IMG/VR virus record: IMGVR_UViG_3300020172_003394
Span: 1-64,000 of that record
Origin: a virus
DNA length: 64,000 bases
Reading direction: 5' to 3' (one strand)
Shown piece after piece: positions 7,726 to 15,973 of the stretch (position 1 is the stretch's first letter; every line of letters begins with the position of its first letter). The notes under the pieces were generated by a model that had not been told where the DNA came from, made no database searches, and worked only from the letters and a program-made list of their open reading frames with translations. The position numbers and the translations under genes are program-made.

Positions 7726-8099
7726 TGAAAAACTTTCTTACTTATTCAACATTGGCGGTAATTTTGCTTGGATGTTCTGACAACATACCAATGGCGCCGA
7801 CATCAACGTACCCGATTGACTTGGGGGTTCCCTCAGTATCAATGAACGTTGTCTCAACATCAGGTCTTACAGTAAATAACACATACACACTTACTATGAA
7901 CGTGACCCAAGGGGCAATGTATAGTTTACAACTCACACATATCAATGGAAACATTGTACATAATCATCCATTCGTCGCACAAACAGATCAGGTAACGGTT
8001 ACATTGAATTACGGAAATGTTCCTTCTGGAGCATATGACTTGTATCTTATGAACACCTCAGGACAAGAACTTAAGGTACCCGTTATCATTAAACATTAA
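7725..8099 (+). CDS. Lipoprotein (124 aa)
   Basis: The N-terminus is a lipoprotein signal with the lipobox LLGC, so Cys17 should be acylated. The mature part is Thr-rich and ends in a beta-sandwich-like stretch with GAYDLYLMNTSGQELKVPVII, which resembles a secretion-sorting or Ig-like domain. It begins at the stop of the cohesin-like gene, so the two probably act together at the host envelope. Confidence 0.65.
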   Translation: MKNFLTYSTLAVILLGCSDNIPMAPTSTYPIDLGVPSVSMNVVSTSGLTVNNTYTLTMNVTQGAMYSLQLTHINGNIVHNHPFVAQTDQVTVTLNYGNVPSGAYDLYLMNTSGQELKVPVIIKH

Positions 8100-8112
8100 T
8101 AAGGAGAACAAT

Positions 8113-8388
8113 ATGTCAGAAGAATCAGGAAGTGGTGGATTAAAAAATGCCATCATCGGTCTAGTCACAATTATCGTAACGGCAATTGCAGGTGTTGTTG
8201 GTAAGAAAATGATGGGTGACGATGAAGCGTCAGCACCTGCCCCGGCGGTTGCCCCTGCTCCAATCATCAACTTAAACTTGGAAAATAACAACACAGTTTC
8301 AGGTGGTGGTAATGGTGCAGCAGCAACCCCTGCTCCCAAAGCAGCACCCAAGAAGGACGACCACTTAAAGAAAGAACCCCTCTGGTAA
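8113..8388 (+). CDS. Small membrane protein with Pro/Ala tail (91 aa)
   Basis: ATG follows AAGGAG. One transmembrane helix at about residues 12-29 (AIIGLVTIIVTAIAGVVG), then an Ala/Pro-rich tail ending in basic residues. This is the shape of a holin or membrane anchor. It is the first of three adjacent small membrane proteins downstream of the endolysin, but no family match is recognised. Confidence 0.55.
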   Translation: MSEESGSGGLKNAIIGLVTIIVTAIAGVVGKKMMGDDEASAPAPAVAPAPIINLNLENNNTVSGGGNGAAATPAPKAAPKKDDHLKKEPLW

Positions 8389-8392
8389 CCCC

Positions 8393-8716
8393 GTGACAGA
8401 ACAAAAAAAAACATCTAACTTGGATAGCAAATTTCAAGAATTATTAAACAAAACTATGACACGCCGTTGGAACATCACGGCAATAGTATTACTCACATTT
8501 TTATTCATTGCGGTTGGTATCACAACAGCAGTAAAAAGTGGAACGCTTCTTGACCAAGAATGGAAAGAAATTCTTCTGTTGATGCTTGGTGCGTTCATTG
8601 GGTCATACAGTAAAATTATTGATTATTGGTTCTCAGATACAGATAAAGACAAAATGTTAGTACAAAAGATGGATGAAGAAGATGGACAATCGTTCTCAAA
8701 CACTTTAGGAGGATAA
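8393..8716 (+). CDS. Small membrane protein, holin-like (107 aa)
   Basis: GTG start; the frame is tightly packed between neighbours. Two transmembrane helices at about residues 28-47 and 60-76 are flanked by charged ends. Two-helix proteins next to an endolysin and amidase are candidate holins. The assignment is by shape and position only. Confidence 0.5.
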   Translation: MTEQKKTSNLDSKFQELLNKTMTRRWNITAIVLLTFLFIAVGITTAVKSGTLLDQEWKEILLLMLGAFIGSYSKIIDYWFSDTDKDKMLVQKMDEEDGQSFSNTLGG

Positions 8717-8717
8717 C

Positions 8718-9011
8718 ATGGACGCAAAACAAATTCAAAAAGGATTGTTATCAAAGTTTTCACAAATCTTTCAAGATAACAATGAATATAACGAAAAAAC
8801 TGTAATTGGTTTCTTATCATTTGCAGTTATGACTTTATATTCTTTGGTAGACCTCGTAACAGGTGTTATGGGAATGCCATTAGAAATTCACGAATTCGTG
8901 TATAACTCATTTATGATTATTACATTAGGTTCGTTCGGTATTGCAGGATTGGAAAAGTTTTCACCAACAGCAGTTAAACAAGCAAAAAGTACAGATGAAA
9001 CCGATGCGTAA
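8718..9011 (+). CDS. Small membrane protein, holin-like (97 aa)
   Basis: ATG follows AGGAGG. Two hydrophobic segments at about residues 29-48 and 62-78. The 3' end overlaps the CsgG-like gene by 8 bp. It may be a holin or an accessory of the exported cluster; the sequence does not decide. Confidence 0.5.
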   Translation: MDAKQIQKGLLSKFSQIFQDNNEYNEKTVIGFLSFAVMTLYSLVDLVTGVMGMPLEIHEFVYNSFMIITLGSFGIAGLEKFSPTAVKQAKSTDETDA

Positions 9012-9723
9012 TGTTATACTCGCACTTGGTGTGTTTCTATTACCTGAGGTGTTGTCCGCTCAGGTAATAGGGAAAACACAAACAGAACAATACAAGGCAG
9101 CATTTGAAACAGGTGTAGACCCCACCATCTTCCGTGATTATCGCGGCAAGACTATTCCTATTCAAGTGTTGCAACTTGGCATTAACGAAGAAGTGTATGC
9201 CATGTATCCTGAATTGAAAGATAATCGTGTTGGGTTGGGGGTTTCTAACATTGTTATTGAATTCATGGAAGAAACCAATCGCTTCACATTCACAGAAGAA
9301 AAAACAGAAATCAAAAACAGAATGGTGAAGCAATTTCAAGCATCACAATCAGGCATCACTGCCAATCAATTAGATGGGCGTGGCAAGATTATGTTGGCTC
9401 GGTACTTTGCCTACATTGAAGTGTATGATTTTTCGGTGTCAGAAGATGAAACCATTAACATGAAAGACGGTGTGAAGAATACCGTTGTAACTCGTTTAGG
9501 ATTACAAGTACGTTTTGTAGATGCCGAGACGGGACAATTCTTCACCGGGTCAGGATTGGGAGAAGCAAAAACAGTTCGTGAACTCACCCTTATGAATGAT
9601 GATAACTTTGGTGAAGTAAAGTTTAATCAAAGTACCATCGGTATTGCCACGAAAAAAGCATTGGAAATTGCCACATCAAAAATTGTCACCCGGATGATTA
9701 ATCGCGGTATCTACGAAAAATAA
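9004..9723 (+). CDS. CsgG-like outer-membrane secretion protein
   Basis: A 239-aa protein with a signal peptide ending in LSAQ (about residue 20). The body has the CsgG-family pattern: a conserved central stretch on acting as a family member (GRGKIMLARYFAYIEVYDFS), a second strand pair with GLQVRFVDAETGQFFTGSGLGEA, and a C-terminal helix (ATKKALEIATSKIVTRMI). CsgG forms the outer-membrane channel that exports curli subunits, and CsgG-like genes are known in some marine T4-like phages. No lipobox Cys is visible. ATG at 9004 overlaps the previous gene. The surface and exported genes around it could be its cargo. Confidence 0.6.
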   Translation: MRNVILALGVFLLPEVLSAQVIGKTQTEQYKAAFETGVDPTIFRDYRGKTIPIQVLQLGINEEVYAMYPELKDNRVGLGVSNIVIEFMEETNRFTFTEEKTEIKNRMVKQFQASQSGITANQLDGRGKIMLARYFAYIEVYDFSVSEDETINMKDGVKNTVVTRLGLQVRFVDAETGQFFTGSGLGEAKTVRELTLMNDDNFGEVKFNQSTIGIATKKALEIATSKIVTRMINRGIYEK

Positions 9724-9726
9724 CCT

Positions 9727-10341
9727 ATGAAAAAATTATTATTGTTATTGTTGGTTGCACTGCCATTAGAAGCACAAGATACAGTTCGTATTAAACACAG
9801 TAATTATGAAACTGTGTTTTCCAAGAGCAAAAAATATCCTGTGCTTGTGGAATGGTGGGTGACAACAAATAAAATTAAATGCACAAACCCTGTCAAACGA
9901 AATGATAAGTTTATTCCTGACCCCAAGCTCCCCGTAGAAAGCAATGTGGGTGCCGAGTATGTGGGGTCAGGGTTTGACAGAGGACATCTTGCCCCAGCAG
10001 CCGACCAACAATGTTTGGGTGATGCTGTAATGGCGGAAAGTTTCTATTTCACAAACATGGTGCCACAATATCCTGGATTAAATCGTGGGCAATGGAAAGC
10101 ATTGGAGGACCATATACGTAAGTTGGCATTACAACATGATAGTGTGTTTGTACAAGCAGGATGTGTGGGAGAAAAACAAAAAGTGAAATCACTCTCGGTT
10201 CCTACTCATTGTTGGAAAACCGTATATGTACAGGCTACAAAAGAAACAACATATTACGTATTTGAAAATGTTCCACAAAAAACCATTTCGTTTACTACGC
10301 ACATAGTTTCTAAAGACAGTGTAGTGAATCTACGTAGATGA
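9727..10341 (+). CDS. Exported non-specific DNA/RNA endonuclease (NUC1 family)
   Basis: A 204-aa protein with a signal peptide (residues 1-16, ending LEAQ). The catalytic DRGH motif is at residues 84-87, followed by FTNMVPQYPGLNRGQW with the metal-binding Asn (about 119). These are the hallmarks of the Serratia-nuclease family, which cuts DNA and RNA without sequence preference. Export would place it in the periplasm or outside, so it would spare phage DNA in the cytoplasm. It overlaps the next start (ATGA). Confidence 0.85.
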   Translation: MKKLLLLLLVALPLEAQDTVRIKHSNYETVFSKSKKYPVLVEWWVTTNKIKCTNPVKRNDKFIPDPKLPVESNVGAEYVGSGFDRGHLAPAADQQCLGDAVMAESFYFTNMVPQYPGLNRGQWKALEDHIRKLALQHDSVFVQAGCVGEKQKVKSLSVPTHCWKTVYVQATKETTYYVFENVPQKTISFTTHIVSKDSVVNLRR

Positions 10342-11564
10342 AATTTATAAAAATATTAGTTACGAGTTTGATAGGAATATTAATATACTCGTCAAATGTA
10401 AAAGCACAATCTATTGTACAAACCTGGATAGACCCGTGTACAGGTACAATGCAAACGGCCACATTTCCAATAAGTAATATAGGAGTGGTCATTATGTATC
10501 GCGGTGCCTCAAAAATATTTACGGCACAACAAGCCGCTGCGGGTGAATTGCAGGCATGGATTAATCAAGTTACTGTTGTTATCCCATGTTCAATTGTAAA
10601 TACTCCAGTAATTACGCAAACCGCAGCACAAGCGGCAACACAAGCGGCAAGTGCAGCAGCATCCGCCGCGGCATCGTCGGCAGCATCGTCAGCGGCATCA
10701 GGTGCAGCATCAGAAGCCGCATCATCCGCGGCATCAAGTGCCGCAAGTGGTTCGGTGAGTGCCGGTGCCACCTCATCTCCACCAACAACAAGTTCTTCAT
10801 CATCCGGCAGTAGCACGTCAAGTTCTAGTAGTTCAAGTAGTTCATCAGAATCAAAATCAGAATCAAAATCAGAGAGTAGTGAAAGTAAAGAAGAAAAGAA
10901 AGAAGAAAAGAAAAGTAGCGGCGCCAATAATCCTATCATGGTGGCATCGGACTTTACGGCAGGACAGAATGCCGACGGGAGTGTGGCGGGATTGTTTACG
11001 GTAGGGATATCGCAAAGTAGTTTGGCTGGCGATAAAAGTTATGGGGCAACAGCAATCGTTTGGACATCATTTGACCAAGCCGCCTTATCGGCAAGTTATA
11101 CCAAGATGGCGTTTAAGACAGGTAAATTACATGCGGTTCATAACTATTCATCAACCTATGCCTATTTGAACGGCATTCATATGACGTTGGTGGGATATAC
11201 GTGGGTAAAACCTGATGAAAAATGGGGTGTGTATGGGGTGAATGCAGGTATGATTACGTTGTTTATGCCTGATGGGGGTGGGGTCAACTATTCAACAAGC
11301 TTGGTTGGGTTCTGGATGTATAAACCTATTGAGCTAACGAAAAGAGCAAAAATATCACCACAGATGTTTGTGATAGGAAGTCCTATGAGTTACAATGAAA
11401 TTACTAAACTTACCACAAGTGCCGTAGGAAGTGTGATGATAGGTAACAGTATGGATTATATGATTACCCGACGATTTGGTGCCACAGCAGCCCATCGTAT
11501 GTTGATATCACCCAGTCAAAAACCCTTAAATTTCTTATTAATTGGCGGTCGTATGATATTGTAG
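10338..11564 (+). CDS. Exported Ala/Ser-rich surface protein with beta-rich C-terminus
   Basis: A 408-aa protein with a signal peptide (1-24, ending VKAQ). After a short globular start, about residues 94-170 consist of Ala/Ser repeats (AASAAAS), then a Ser tract, then Lys/Glu repeats to about 197. The last 200 residues are Tyr- and Gly-rich beta strands, like an outer-membrane beta-barrel or adhesin head. The low-complexity stalk between exported N- and C-terminal parts suggests a surface fibre or tethered barrel. The repeats are encoded by mixed codons, so this is not simple slippage. Confidence 0.6.
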   Translation: MKFIKILVTSLIGILIYSSNVKAQSIVQTWIDPCTGTMQTATFPISNIGVVIMYRGASKIFTAQQAAAGELQAWINQVTVVIPCSIVNTPVITQTAAQAATQAASAAASAAASSAASSAASGAASEAASSAASSAASGSVSAGATSSPPTTSSSSSGSSTSSSSSSSSSSESKSESKSESSESKEEKKEEKKSSGANNPIMVASDFTAGQNADGSVAGLFTVGISQSSLAGDKSYGATAIVWTSFDQAALSASYTKMAFKTGKLHAVHNYSSTYAYLNGIHMTLVGYTWVKPDEKWGVYGVNAGMITLFMPDGGGVNYSTSLVGFWMYKPIELTKRAKISPQMFVIGSPMSYNEITKLTTSAVGSVMIGNSMDYMITRRFGATAAHRMLISPSQKPLNFLLIGGRMIL

Positions 11565-11565
11565 T

Positions 11566-11573
11566 TATAAATA
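11566..11573 (+). promoter_or_regulatory. TATAAATA motif (T4 late-promoter-like)
   Basis: An exact match to the T4 late promoter octamer, 75 bp before the start at 11648. A gp55-like sigma factor is encoded in this window. Confidence 0.35.
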
Positions 11574-11647
11574 CAACATAATCAAACTAGGTTCACCTAA
11601 TTATATAAGCAGGTATGTAATTAATTTACTTATTTTTGGAGGTATGT

Positions 11648-12001
11648 ATGCTACGATTTGTTTTAGTATTAGTATTGAGTGTTGTAATCAATTCCACACT
11701 TACAGCACAGGGTCGTGAATCAATGGGTTCGATACCACAACGTGGAAATGCACCACGCGAGAATAGTATTATTCTTGAATGTCAACCAGTACGAGTAAGT
11801 CCACAACGTGGTGGTTCGGGTACTGAACTTCGTTGTCACCGCATTCCATCACCTCCAATGTTTCGTGGTAATCCCGCATCAAATACCCCACGTGGTTCTA
11901 TAAACCCAGCACCTCCAATAACAGTTGAACAACGTAACGCGATTGAGTTGGCACAAAAACACTTTCAACAAACCGTTGACAGTATTCTTCGTCGGAAATA
12001 A
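11648..12001 (+). CDS. Small exported protein (117 aa)
   Basis: ATG at 11648 was chosen because GGAGG lies seven bases upstream. A signal peptide (1-22, ending LTAQ) is followed by a mature part rich in Arg, Pro, Gly and Asn with repeated PQRG and PRG motifs (about residues 33-86). The low-complexity, basic middle could bind nucleic acid or cell wall. No family is recognised. Confidence 0.55.
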   Translation: MLRFVLVLVLSVVINSTLTAQGRESMGSIPQRGNAPRENSIILECQPVRVSPQRGGSGTELRCHRIPSPPMFRGNPASNTPRGSINPAPPITVEQRNAIELAQKHFQQTVDSILRRK

Positions 12002-12019
12002 TGTCAGAGAGGAGAAGTT

Positions 12020-12793
12020 ATGATTAAAAATTTAAGTTTTGCAGAACAAAGTGCGTTGTTTGCACGTTTTAGTAATTTAGCATATAAAACCCCAAAAGAA
12101 GCAGAAAAATTATTTAAGAAAGCAGGATTTGAACAAGTAGTATACTATGGAAACAAAGGTAGTAACGCATATGTAATTGAAAGTGAACATGATGTAGTAG
12201 TTGTATGTCGTGGTACCGAAGTCCAAGAATGGAATGATGTCAAGGCTGACCTTAGTATTGCATTAACACCTTCTCGTTCGGGTATTGGTAAAGTTCATCG
12301 TGGATTTCGTACTTACACTGATAAGATATGGGAACCAATTAAGTCACATATCAGTCCAATTAAAAATAAGGATATTTGGTTTACTGGACATAGTTTAGGT
12401 GCAGCAATGGCAACCTTGATGGCTCGTCGTTGTGCACTCGACATTAGTGTGAGAGTTCCAACCCTATTTACGTATGGAAGTCCACGTGTTGGCAATCGTG
12501 CATATATCAATGAATTTAATGGACGCATCACACATCATCGTTGGGTCAATGATGGAGACATCGTAACAAAAGTTCCATTTGCTCCGATTTACTATCACTG
12601 CGGCACCATGCATCATATTAGTAAAAATGGTAAAGTGACTGTAGAGTACGATAGAAAAATTAGTTGGACTCGTGTTTTATCATTATTCTTACCGCATGGT
12701 ATCTTTAAGTTAATCTCTGGTGATACGAAAGACCACTCATCAGTTGAGTATAGTGAAAAACTGTTATTCTGGTCGCTTAACGATATATCATAA
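12020..12793 (+). CDS. Class 3 lipase
   Basis: A 257-aa alpha/beta hydrolase. The nucleophile elbow GHSLGAA is near residue 124, with the VVVCRGTE stretch near residue 65 typical of class 3 lipases and LFTYGSPRVGN following. Asp and His of the triad are plausible at NDGDIVTKVPF and in the region after GTMHHIS. No signal peptide, so it would act in the cytoplasm on host membrane lipids, perhaps during lysis. It sits between the exported cluster and the amidase. Confidence 0.85.
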   Translation: MIKNLSFAEQSALFARFSNLAYKTPKEAEKLFKKAGFEQVVYYGNKGSNAYVIESEHDVVVVCRGTEVQEWNDVKADLSIALTPSRSGIGKVHRGFRTYTDKIWEPIKSHISPIKNKDIWFTGHSLGAAMATLMARRCALDISVRVPTLFTYGSPRVGNRAYINEFNGRITHHRWVNDGDIVTKVPFAPIYYHCGTMHHISKNGKVTVEYDRKISWTRVLSLFLPHGIFKLISGDTKDHSSVEYSEKLLFWSLNDIS

Positions 12794-12814
12794 TATCTAT
12801 TATTAACTATTAAG

Positions 12815-12845
12815 ACGGGGGTTGACATTCGTTGACCTCCGTTTT
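12815..12845 (+). terminator. Terminator hairpin overlapping a promoter
   Basis: ACGGGGGT pairs with ACCTCCGT (one G-U pair) around a 12-base loop and is followed by TTTT. The -35 element of the next promoter lies partly in this stem and loop. Confidence 0.6.
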
Positions 12846-12850
12846 ACTTT
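12822..12850 (+). promoter_or_regulatory. Promoter of the amidase gene
   Basis: TTGACA, 17-base spacer, TACTTT; ATG at 12868 follows at a short distance. Confidence 0.6.
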
Positions 12851-12867
12851 TATGTAGGAGGTGTAAT

Positions 12868-13383
12868 ATGCCAAACCCTGTTATTATGCTATCGTTGTTG
12901 GTGTCACTACAACAACTAAAAATTAATAAGATGCCACTTCCAGCACGAGGGATACGGGACAGTACACAAAACTATATTGTGTTACACAACGATGGTTCAA
13001 ATATGACTGCAAGACAAACGCATGGTGTTTTAAGCAGTCGCGGATTGTCGTATCATTATTTCGTGGCACGTGATGGAAAAATATATGAATATGTAAATCC
13101 AAAATACATCGCGCGTCATACAGGTGTGTCTTTTCACAAGGGAATGTTAAACTGGAATAATTTTAGTATAGGTATTTGTTTACAAGGTATGAATGGTTTG
13201 ATATATAGCAACCAACAATACGAAAGTTTAGGTAGGTTGATACAGCAATTACACAACAGATACCCAGACAGTAAATCTCGACCAATACTGACACACGCAG
13301 AAGTTGCATTTCCACCTGGACGTAAAAAAGATCCTGGTGAAACATTTGATTTAACTAAAATAAAATTAGATAGTATACAATAG
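12868..13383 (+). CDS. N-acetylmuramoyl-L-alanine amidase (type 2)
   Basis: A 171-aa enzyme that cuts the bond between muramic acid and the stem peptide. NYIVLHNDG supplies the first zinc-binding His near residue 38. LSYHYFVARDGKIYE and ARHTGVS follow, and THAEVAFPPGRKKDPGE holds the last ligands. ATG at 12868 follows TAGGAGG; a longer frame upstream would cross the promoter. Together with the GH19 endolysin the phage has two different murein cleavage activities. Confidence 0.85.
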   Translation: MPNPVIMLSLLVSLQQLKINKMPLPARGIRDSTQNYIVLHNDGSNMTARQTHGVLSSRGLSYHYFVARDGKIYEYVNPKYIARHTGVSFHKGMLNWNNFSIGICLQGMNGLIYSNQQYESLGRLIQQLHNRYPDSKSRPILTHAEVAFPPGRKKDPGETFDLTKIKLDSIQ

Positions 13384-13395
13384 GGGATAAAGGTT

Positions 13396-14409
13396 ATGAT
13401 TAGATACGCTGATGTAATTGTAGATTTACAGGCAGGTGATACGGGGAAAGGGAAGGTTGCTCACGCACTTGCAAATGAGTATGACCTTATCATTCGTTAT
13501 AATGGTGGATCAAACGCTGGTCATACTGTGTATCACGATGGAAAGAAAGTTGTGACGCATCTTGTTCCTATTGGTGTATTGTTCGGTATTCCAAGTGTGA
13601 TTGGATTTGGATGTGTAGTAAATATAAAAAAGTTGGAAGAAGAAATTAAAGATTTAAATAACATTGGTTTTAAGACCGATGGACTTATCTTCGTTGATGA
13701 ACGTTGTCACTTGGTATTGGGCAAACACATCGAAGAAGATAGCTCGGATAACAAGATTGGAACAACCAGACAAGGAATTGGCCCAACGTATCGTGATAAG
13801 TATAACCGCACGGGTATACGGATGAAGGACTTGGGTATCCAACCTTCATTATTATTTTCCGTAATTGATACTTATGAGTTATTCCACAATAAACATAACG
13901 ACTGGCGTATCTTATGTGAAGGTGCGCAAGGTTTCCAAATTGATATTGATTGGGGTGATTATCCATATGTTACCAGCTCGCATTGCACGATTGGGTCAGC
14001 GGTTCTGAATGGAATTCCTCCACAGAAAATACAGAAGGTCATCGGTACTATGAAAGCATACGAAACTTATTCTGGATTTAAAACCACGTTCCAAGATGAA
14101 AACGACCCTATCTTACAAAAGATACAAGAAGTTGGTGGGGAAGTCGGAGCCACCACAGGTCGTAAGCGTAAAGTTCGTTGGTTAGACCTTGATGGTGTTA
14201 TTAAAGCAATCAACATTAATGGAGTCACGGACCTTATCATTAATAAAGCAGATATATTAAAGGAAGTAGGTATATTTAATTATGTATACAAAAATGAATT
14301 ACATAAATGTTATATACTAGATGATATGATTTCAGAAATAGATTGTATATTATATGATAACACCGAAGTAAAAAATATTATTTGGTCAATGACGCCTAAT
14401 GGAATTTAA
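13396..14409 (+). CDS. purA: Adenylosuccinate synthetase family (PurA / PurZ-like)
   Basis: A 337-aa enzyme. The phosphate-binding GDTGKGK is at residues 14-20 and the catalytic His at NAGHT (40-44). GTTRQGIGPTY is near 120, EGAQGFQIDIDWG near 175, GATTGRKRKV near 255 and the base-recognition NKAD near 280. PurA joins IMP and aspartate to adenylosuccinate. The protein is about 90 residues shorter than bacterial PurA and closer in size to archaeal PurA and to phage PurZ, which acts on dGMP to make the precursor of 2-aminoadenine. The Asp that PurZ is reported to lack is kept here (GD), with Thr after it instead of Glu. PurA or a PurZ0-like enzyme are both possible. Confidence 0.8.
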   Translation: MIRYADVIVDLQAGDTGKGKVAHALANEYDLIIRYNGGSNAGHTVYHDGKKVVTHLVPIGVLFGIPSVIGFGCVVNIKKLEEEIKDLNNIGFKTDGLIFVDERCHLVLGKHIEEDSSDNKIGTTRQGIGPTYRDKYNRTGIRMKDLGIQPSLLFSVIDTYELFHNKHNDWRILCEGAQGFQIDIDWGDYPYVTSSHCTIGSAVLNGIPPQKIQKVIGTMKAYETYSGFKTTFQDENDPILQKIQEVGGEVGATTGRKRKVRWLDLDGVIKAININGVTDLIINKADILKEVGIFNYVYKNELHKCYILDDMISEIDCILYDNTEVKNIIWSMTPNGI

Positions 14410-14430
14410 TTACTATTTACTAATAGTGGG

Positions 14431-14459
14431 TTGACAAAATTTCACCTGAGGGTTAAGTT
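14431..14459 (+). promoter_or_regulatory. Possible promoter with near-leaderless transcript
   Basis: GGG TTGACA, 17-base spacer, TAAGTT. The ATG at 14463 lies only three bases after the -10, so a transcript from here would begin inside the gene; the match may be partly fortuitous. Confidence 0.35.
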
Positions 14460-14462
14460 AAT

Positions 14463-14675
14463 ATGAAGAAGTTACAAAAATATGTTGTACCTGTAAACAT
14501 TATAGTTTATGGTGAAGATGAGATGGACGCAGTATCATATGTAGAAGAAGCATTAGACAGTAGTTCTATTATCACAGAAGATGGTCTAATCGGAGCAGAG
14601 GTTATGACCGATGATGTCGAACTTTTTGACGAGGGTTACGAAGATGATGATGGATCGTATGAGGACGAAGATTAA
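14463..14675 (+). CDS. Small acidic protein (70 aa)
   Basis: The N-terminal half has a short beta-alpha pattern (KYVVPVNIIVYGEDEMDAVSYVEEAL), and the last 18 residues are almost all Asp, Glu, Gly and Tyr. Such acidic small proteins are frequent in T4-like early regions. No family is recognised. The 3' end overlaps the next frame. Confidence 0.6.
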   Translation: MKKLQKYVVPVNIIVYGEDEMDAVSYVEEALDSSSIITEDGLIGAEVMTDDVELFDEGYEDDDGSYEDED

Positions 14676-14883
14676 TTGGACGAATGTAAAGTTTTGGGTA
14701 CTGATAGTAGCGATTGGTATATTTACGTTGTGGAGTGTTGACAACAACGCAAAGTTTACTCAAACGTATAAAAGTGTGGCATGCCCATCACTATTTAGTA
14801 TCGCACGTTCTTCTCGTGACACACTTATTGTGATGAAAAATGTAGATGTGTGTAATAACTATATAATGGATAACTTGAAGTGA
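14659..14883 (+). CDS. Small membrane-anchored protein (74 aa)
   Basis: The frame is open from 14611, but overlaps the previous gene; ATG at 14659 is the most plausible start (GGA eight bases upstream). A hydrophobic segment follows the basic N-terminus (FWVLIVAIGIFTLW), giving an N-terminal anchor with a periplasmic remainder that contains two Cys. Start uncertain. Confidence 0.45.
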   Translation: MRTKINWTNVKFWVLIVAIGIFTLWSVDNNAKFTQTYKSVACPSLFSIARSSRDTLIVMKNVDVCNNYIMDNLK

Positions 14884-14890
14884 GGTTATT

Positions 14891-15088
14891 ATGGACGCAA
14901 TAGAATACGAACAGAAAGGATTTTTTAAAGGTGTTAACGCTACCATTAAAGATACTGGTTTAAGAGTTGTATTGGTGTCTAACCCAAAAACCGATGAGGT
15001 GGATGCAAAAACTCGTGTATGGGTTGCTATGGAGTTTGACACGCATGTTAGATATTTAGCTATGTTGGAAGATTTACAACTAATTTAA
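14891..15088 (+). CDS. Hypothetical protein (65 aa)
   Basis: ATG follows GAGG with good spacing. The sequence alternates short strands and turns with no signal peptide, membrane helix or recognised motif. Part of a run of small plus-strand genes (14.4-17.4 kb). Confidence 0.6.
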   Translation: MDAIEYEQKGFFKGVNATIKDTGLRVVLVSNPKTDEVDAKTRVWVAMEFDTHVRYLAMLEDLQLI

Positions 15089-15120
15089 TGAGTTATATAA
15101 ACTAATTACGTAGAAGTATT

Positions 15121-15324
15121 ATGAAACACAATATAGAAGTAAATACTTTTTGTACCATCGTATTTGTATTTGGTGTGTTAGTTGGAACGTTTATGCATGG
15201 ACATATAATGTGGCACGATGTATTTGCCGCTATACTAGCAGGTATAATGTTCAGTGTTATTCGAATCACCCAATTTAGACTACTTATTAAAAAGGTTCTG
15301 GGTAAACTTAGCAAGAAACAATAA
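15121..15324 (+). CDS. Small membrane protein (67 aa)
   Basis: Two hydrophobic segments at about residues 11-27 and 33-50 separated by HGH, with a basic C-terminus. The stop overlaps the next start by one base, so the two are probably co-translated. Confidence 0.5.
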   Translation: MKHNIEVNTFCTIVFVFGVLVGTFMHGHIMWHDVFAAILAGIMFSVIRITQFRLLIKKVLGKLSKKQ

Positions 15325-15653
15325 TGCCAGAACTAAATATTTTTTCACCAGAGGTAACCGCCGCAGGTGGAGCAGCTATCATAGGTGGTATAGTTTTAAA
15401 ATTGATTGAGAAACTATGGTTAAGTAAAACCGTGGTGGACGAACATGCCGTTCTTAGAAAAGAATTACGTGAAGAGTTGGATGCGGTCAAAGAAGAAATC
15501 GCATGTCTCCGTGATGAAGTTGACGAATGGCGTGAAAAGTATTATAGTCAAGTAGAGACAACAAACGAATTGCTGTTCGAAGTAAGTGTATTAAAAACTC
15601 GTCTACGTAAATATGAATCAGATTCAGGCGAGTTTTCTACTGATGATTACTAG
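15324..15653 (+). CDS. Membrane-anchored coiled-coil protein (109 aa)
   Basis: A short hydrophobic stretch at about residues 14-27 (GGAAIIGGIVLKL) is followed by a long helical region rich in Glu, Leu and Lys (about 40-95) with heptad-like spacing. This resembles spanin or holin-accessory proteins, but without further evidence I leave the role open. Confidence 0.5.
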   Translation: MPELNIFSPEVTAAGGAAIIGGIVLKLIEKLWLSKTVVDEHAVLRKELREELDAVKEEIACLRDEVDEWREKYYSQVETTNELLFEVSVLKTRLRKYESDSGEFSTDDY

Positions 15654-15960
15654 TGTAGTTTATACCGTAACGGTAGTTGACCTAAGAAACTTACTTCCGT
15701 TGGGAATAAGAAGAACACCGTTGATTTGCACAGATTTAGAGGATGCAATCTACGCAGTAAAAAATAATTTAAGAGATTTAGCTGATGGGGCAACCTATCA
15801 ATATGCAGTAATAGAACGTAGTGTATTAAACGAAGTTCGTCCCAATCTCGAACAACAAAGTATGAGATTGTGGTATAAATACAATTCCGTGATTGATGAA
15901 TTTGAGGCATGTGAAGTTCCACAAGCATTACGAAATCAAACAGGATTTGGAATTGGTTAA
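15613..15960 (+). CDS. Hypothetical protein (115 aa, start uncertain)
   Basis: The frame opens inside the previous gene; ATG at 15613 lacks a clear ribosome-binding site, whereas ATG at 15643 has GGCGAG upstream and would give 105 aa. The N-terminus is hydrophobic (SFLLMITSVVYTVTVV), possibly a signal anchor. The rest contains a helix pair and no known motif. Confidence 0.5.
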   Translation: MNQIQASFLLMITSVVYTVTVVDLRNLLPLGIRRTPLICTDLEDAIYAVKNNLRDLADGATYQYAVIERSVLNEVRPNLEQQSMRLWYKYNSVIDEFEACEVPQALRNQTGFGIG

Positions 15961-15973
15961 CTAAGAGGTGAAC

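Noticed and set aside
13396-14409. Firm claim of a Z-genome (2-aminoadenine) phage
   Set aside because: The catalytic Asp of PurA is kept and no clear DatZ or MazZ is visible; kept only as a hypothesis.
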